A stretch of DNA of 6,431 nt from Chitinophaga pinensis (GTDB lineage: Bacteria > Planctomycetota > Phycisphaerae > Phycisphaerales > SM1A02): positions 1 through 6,431 of the forward strand of contig CALQCP020000143.1 of assembly GCA_943329105.2 (NCBI GenBank), given 5' to 3'. A model generated the notes under the pieces. It saw only the letters and a program-made list of their open reading frames with translations. It did not search any database and was not told where the DNA came from. The first letter of the stretch is position 1. Every line of letters starts with the position of its first letter. The translations under genes were made by a program, and so were the position numbers. This document shows positions 3,939-6,431 of this stretch, one piece after another.

Positions 3939-6431
3939 TTAGCGATCGTCACGACTGCCACTACCGGGAGTGGTCTTCAGCCGTCGCATCCAACCGGTGA
4001 CGCTTCGAATGGTCTTCTTTGCGGCGCCGAGTGGCGTATCTGAGGCGGGGGTTGTTGCAGGTGCAGCCGGCGGTTGTGCCGGTGTTGATGGCGCATCGTT
4101 GCGCGGGGTGCGGTCGCCGCGTGGTTCGCGTGGTTCGCGTGGTTCACGCGGCCCGCGGTCGCCGCGCGGTTCGCGTGGTTCGCGCGGGCCACGGTCGCCG
4201 CGTGGCTCACGTGGTTCGCGTGGAGTACGTGGTTCACGCGGGGTGCGCCCGCCGCCTGATCCCGGAGGTACGCCCAATGGTTGGCTTCGAGGGCGAGATT
4301 CCGGCGCATCACCTACTGCGGCTGGACTGCCGTCACCCGAAGGTGCGCCCTCTGCGCCCTCCGCGCCTTCGGCTCGATCACCACCGCGTCCGCGACCGCC
4401 GCGACGACGTCGACGACGACGCTTGCGCGGACCGTCCTCTCCGCCTTCACTGCCTTCGCCGCCTTCGCCACGTGGCGCGCCATCAGCAGCTTCGCCGCCT
4501 TCGGATCCTTCGCCGCCTGCATCGCCTTCAGCGCGCGCGACGGCTGGCGTACCAGCCGCGTCGTTGCGCGGAGCATTGCGTCCGCCTTGACGATTGCCGC
4601 CACCGTTTCCGTTGGCTGGTGCATCGTCATCACGATCGCCCCCGCGTCCACGACCGCGACGCCGACGTCGGCGCCGGCCGCGACCGGCTTCGCCATCGCC
4701 TTCGCCTTCGCCGCGATTACCTTGACCGCGATTGCCACCCGATTGCTCACGCTCCAGTGCGATCGCGGCCTCTTCGGCGGCGTCCGCAGCGTCTGCTTCG
4801 TCGAGGTCAGCAACATCCAGTCCAGCTTCTACGCGCGATGCTCGTTCAGCATCGCGTGCTTCGCGAGCAGCGGCGCGTTCAACAGCTCGCGCTGCTGCGG
4901 CTTCTTGGCGTTCGCGTGCAGCTTCTTGCCGTTCACGAGCGGCCTCTTGCCGAAGCCGGGTGTCTTCTTCACGCTTGCGCGTGTCTTCTTCGCGGCGGCG
5001 CGCATCTTCTTCACGCTTACGAACATCGTCTTCGCGACGGCGCGTTTCGCGCTCGGCGTCCGAGCGTCGAATGAGTTCAGAAACGCTCGGCTCGTTGGCA
5101 GTTGGGGTTGGCAGATCGTCAAATCCACCAGCGAGTGCCATGGCCGTTGCGTCAGCCGGCGCAGGCTTACGACGACGGCGACGGCGGCGATGTCCGCCTC
5201 CGTCCACCACATCATCATCACCATCGTCATCGTCCGAAATGACCACGCTGTCCGGCAAATCCGAAAGGCGTGGAACCGGAACGCGCGGTAGGCGATCAAG
5301 CTCAATGTCCGCGCCGCGGTCGTCGTAGGCATACACCTCAACGCGATCCATGGCGAAAGCTTCGCTGATGCGAATATCAACGCGCTTGTCGGATCGCTCT
5401 TCAAGTTCATGGAGCGCATTGCGGCGCGTACTCAGGAACACGCCAGCAACGCGCGCGCTGCACACCACCTCGACGCGCGCAATGCGGTCGTGGCAGAAGA
5501 ACAGAGCGATACGACGCAGAATGTCCGCAGCCACTGCGTCGGGTACGCGGACTTCGCCGGCACCGTGACAGTGTGGGCAGTCCATGAAGTGCGCCTTGTG
5601 AAGACCCGGGCGCATGCGCTGGCGGGTCATCTCAATCATGCCGAAGTCAGAGATCTCCAGCGTGGTGGTCTTGGCACGATCGCGGCGCAGATTGCTTTCC
5701 AAGCGCGCTTCAATCTCGCGCCGGTGCTTGGACATGCGCATGTCGATCAAGTCGTTGACGATGATTCCGCCCAAGTCGCGCAGGCGCAACTGCCGGGCGA
5801 TTTCATCAACGGCTTCACGGTTGGTGTTGTAGGCGTTGGTTTCACTATCGCGTGCACTGCGGCTCTTGCCACTGTTCACATCGATGGCCACCATGGCTTC
5901 AGTCTGATCAATGACCAGCGCGCCGCCCGATGGCAGCGGCACTTCGCGGGCGTGAATCTGCTCAATCTGCCGCTCAACGCCGAACGCTTCGAAGACAGGC
6001 GCAATGCGGTCGTAATACAGGAGCCGCGGCGCGTTGATCGGCGCCACCACTTGCAAGAAGGTCTTGGCGCGAGTGAAAGCGCTTTCGCTATCCACCACAA
6101 TGGCGTCAACGCTGTCGTCGGCGATGTCGCGGATGGTGCGAACCAGCAGATCACTTTCCGTGTACAGGGCGCAGGGCGCGCCGGTGGAACTCATGCGTCG
6201 CTCCATGGCCTGCCACAGGCGCTGCAGATAAATGGCGTCGCGCTGCAGCTCCGTCTTGGTGCGGTCGAAGCCAGCAGTGCGCAGAATGAAACCGAAGCCC
6301 GTTGGCAGTTCCAAGCTGTCCAAGATGCGGCGCATTTCGCGACGCTGGTCTTCGTCTTCCACCTTGCGGCTGACGCCAACCTTGTCCATCTGCGGCATCA
6401 TCACCAGCAAACGGCCGGGGATGGAGACGTA
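3939..6431 (-). CDS. rne: Ribonuclease E/G (Rne/Rng family), C-terminal part with long disordered tail; start beyond the window
   Basis: This is an endoribonuclease for mRNA decay and rRNA/tRNA processing. The visible 830 residues start in frame at the edge (YVSIPGR), near E. coli residue 120, so most of the S1 domain is missing from view. The 5'-phosphate sensor residues Arg51-Thr52 (LRTAG) match E. coli R169-T170. The catalytic Mg ligands Asp184 (AIDVNSG, with Asn186) and Asp227 (IIVNDLIDM) match D303, N305 and D346, with identical 43-residue spacing between the two Asp. The Zn-link cysteines Cys285 and Cys288 (CPHCHG) match C404 and C407. After about residue 380 comes a disordered tail of roughly 450 residues. 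In order it holds an acidic block (399-407), Arg7 (415-421), a heptad helix (469-510), Arg7 with RGRGG (586-592), GGEGSEGGE twice, Arg7 (671-677), a Pro-Arg-Glu repeat (729-777) and a basic amphipathic end (801-819). In E. coli such a tail binds RNA, membrane and degradosome partners; the same role here is inferred. The long tail favours RNase E over RNase G, but the symbol is tentative. Confidence 0.95.
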   Translation of the reverse strand, partial: YVSIPGRLLVMMPQMDKVGVSRKVEDEDQRREMRRILDSLELPTGFGFILRTAGFDRTKTELQRDAIYLQRLWQAMERRMSSTGAPCALYTESDLLVRTIRDIADDSVDAIVVDSESAFTRAKTFLQVVAPINAPRLLYYDRIAPVFEAFGVERQIEQIHAREVPLPSGGALVIDQTEAMVAIDVNSGKSRSARDSETNAYNTNREAVDEIARQLRLRDLGGIIVNDLIDMRMSKHRREIEARLESNLRRDRAKTTTLEISDFGMIEMTRQRMRPGLHKAHFMDCPHCHGAGEVRVPDAVAADILRRIALFFCHDRIARVEVVCSARVAGVFLSTRRNALHELEERSDKRVDIRISEAFAMDRVEVYAYDDRGADIELDRLPRVPVPRLSDLPDSVVISDDDDGDDDVVDGGGHRRRRRRRKPAPADATAMALAGGFDDLPTPTANEPSVSELIRRSDAERETRRREDDVRKREEDARRREEDTRKREEDTRLRQEAARERQEAARERQEAAAARAVERAAAREARDAERASRVEAGLDVADLDEADAADAAEEAAIALEREQSGGNRGQGNRGEGEGDGEAGRGRRRRRRRGRGRGGDRDDDAPANGNGGGNRQGGRNAPRNDAAGTPAVARAEGDAGGEGSEGGEAADGAPRGEGGEGSEGGEDGPRKRRRRRRRGGRGRGGDRAEGAEGAEGAPSGDGSPAAVGDAPESRPRSQPLGVPPGSGGGRTPREPRTPREPREPRGDRGPREPREPRGDRGPREPREPREPRGDRTPRNDAPSTPAQPPAAPATTPASDTPLGAAKKTIRSVTGWMRRLKTTPGSGSRDDR
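4101..4247 (-). repeat. Tandem Pro-Arg-Glu repeat region in the ribonuclease tail
   Basis: The protein reads runs of PRE triplets (9 bases each) broken by GDR spacers: TPREPR twice, then PREPR blocks separated by GDRG. On the plus strand the core CGGTCGCCGC recurs at 4111, 4156 and 4192, giving higher-order units of 45 and 36 bases (15 and 12 residues). The repeated, GC-rich units are prone to slippage, so copy number may vary between relatives or be mis-assembled. Confidence 0.85.
4401..4421 (-). repeat. Arginine-7 tract, third copy in the ribonuclease tail
   Basis: Seven Arg codons in a row, preceded by PRK and followed by GGRGRGGDR. The codons mix CGT, CGC and CGA rather than repeating one triplet, so the tract seems kept by selection on the protein and not by simple triplet slippage. 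The same GRGRGGDR sequence follows the second copy at 4656-4676, which points to duplication of an RGG-type module. Confidence 0.8.
4656..4676 (-). repeat. Arginine-7 tract, second copy in the ribonuclease tail
   Basis: Seven Arg codons in a row within a GRG-R7-GRGRGGDR context, flanked by Gly/Glu-rich sequence upstream and DDDAPANGNGG downstream. This is a likely RNA-binding basic patch, by analogy with arginine-rich segments in other RNase E tails. Confidence 0.8.
4902..5027 (-). repeat. Six in-frame 21-base repeats coding a seven-residue helical heptad
   Basis: Within the ribonuclease tail, six consecutive seven-residue units read DVRKREE, DARRREE, DTRKREE, DTRLRQE, AARERQE and AARERQE. 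The last two are identical in protein. The units keep exact 21-base spacing on the DNA. Further Ala/Arg/Glu-rich helix continues towards 4839 (AAAARAV, ERAAAREARDAERA). The pattern of alternating basic and acidic residues with very few large hydrophobics fits a charged single alpha helix at least as well as a classical coiled coil. It probably arose by tandem duplication with later drift. Confidence 0.85.
5169..5189 (-). repeat. Arginine-7 tract, first copy, just after an acidic block
   Basis: Seven Arg codons preceded by VVDGGGH and followed by KPAPAD. About seven residues upstream lies the acidic block SDDDDGDDD (5211-5237). This marks the change from the folded catalytic part to the disordered tail. 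Confidence 0.8.

Noticed and set aside
4101..4247. CRISPR-like array because of short regularly recurring units
   Set aside because: The units are 9 bases nested in 36-45 bases with no unique spacers, and they encode an in-frame Pro-Arg-Glu repeat within a conserved gene.
3970..5328. Several overlapping plus-strand open frames (up to 351 codons) opposite the ribonuclease tail, with Arg/Ser/Gly-rich or Ala/Thr-rich products
   Set aside because: Their repeats are the mirror of the Pro-Arg-Glu, heptad and Arg-tract codons on the minus strand. Low-complexity coding sequence lacks stops in several frames, so these are shadows.
6408..6410. TTG at 6410 as the true start of the ribonuclease
   Set aside because: The frame stays open to the right edge and reads YVSIPGR, which belongs to the conserved end of the S1 domain region. 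The gene starts beyond the window.
1..6431. A new defence, mobile or secondary-metabolism system
   Set aside because: Three of the four genes are housekeeping families and the fourth is an ordinary SDR. No transposase, integrase, attachment site, toxin-antitoxin pair or RNA gene is visible. The unusual parts are protein extensions, not a new gene system.

Overview
The window reads as one block of four co-directional genes on the minus strand, transcribed from right to left, with gaps of only 41, 28 and 21 bases. No gene on the plus strand is convincing. In transcription order the genes are: the 3' part of an Rne/Rng-family ribonuclease (start beyond the right edge), complete dxr (1-deoxy-D-xylulose-5-phosphate reductoisomerase), complete rseP (site-2-type intramembrane zinc protease, M50 family), and the 5' part of a short-chain dehydrogenase/reductase (end beyond the left edge).

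The organism is a bacterium with GC-rich DNA that uses the MEP isoprenoid pathway. The RseP is far larger than the proteobacterial form (739 against about 450 residues in E. coli). The RNase E/G has a very long, charged, low-complexity tail. From general knowledge of the group, this combination and the style of the sequences suggest a member of the Planctomycetota, possibly a Phycisphaerae-like lineage. That is an inference from protein style and cannot be proven from this window.

Region by region: 1-431 is the SDR N-terminal half with its Rossmann nucleotide-binding motif. 432-452 is a short spacer with a Shine-Dalgarno sequence. 453-2672 is rseP, with HELGH near the N-terminus, two PDZ-like domains, extra non-membrane sequence around them, and the NFLPLPIVDGG motif near the C-terminus. 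2673-2700 is a spacer with the Shine-Dalgarno sequence that supports a GTG start for rseP. 2701-3897 is dxr. 3898-3938 is a spacer with the dxr Shine-Dalgarno sequence. 3939-6431 is the ribonuclease: a conserved catalytic part (about 5280-6431) and a disordered tail of about 450 residues (about 3939-5280). The tail is built of an acidic block, three seven-arginine blocks, a perfect-register heptad helix, Gly/Glu-rich linkers, a Pro-Arg-Glu repeat and a terminal amphipathic basic helix.

How the genes fit together: dxr and rseP are neighbours in many bacteria, usually with uppS, cdsA and an outer-membrane assembly gene. Here that pair is kept, but RNase E/G lies directly upstream and an SDR directly downstream. 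The tight spacing and the lack of any visible terminator suggest co-transcription of RNA decay, isoprenoid synthesis and envelope-stress proteolysis functions. I found no defence system, mobile element, CRISPR array or RNA gene. The most unusual material is the modular tail of the ribonuclease and the enlarged protease.
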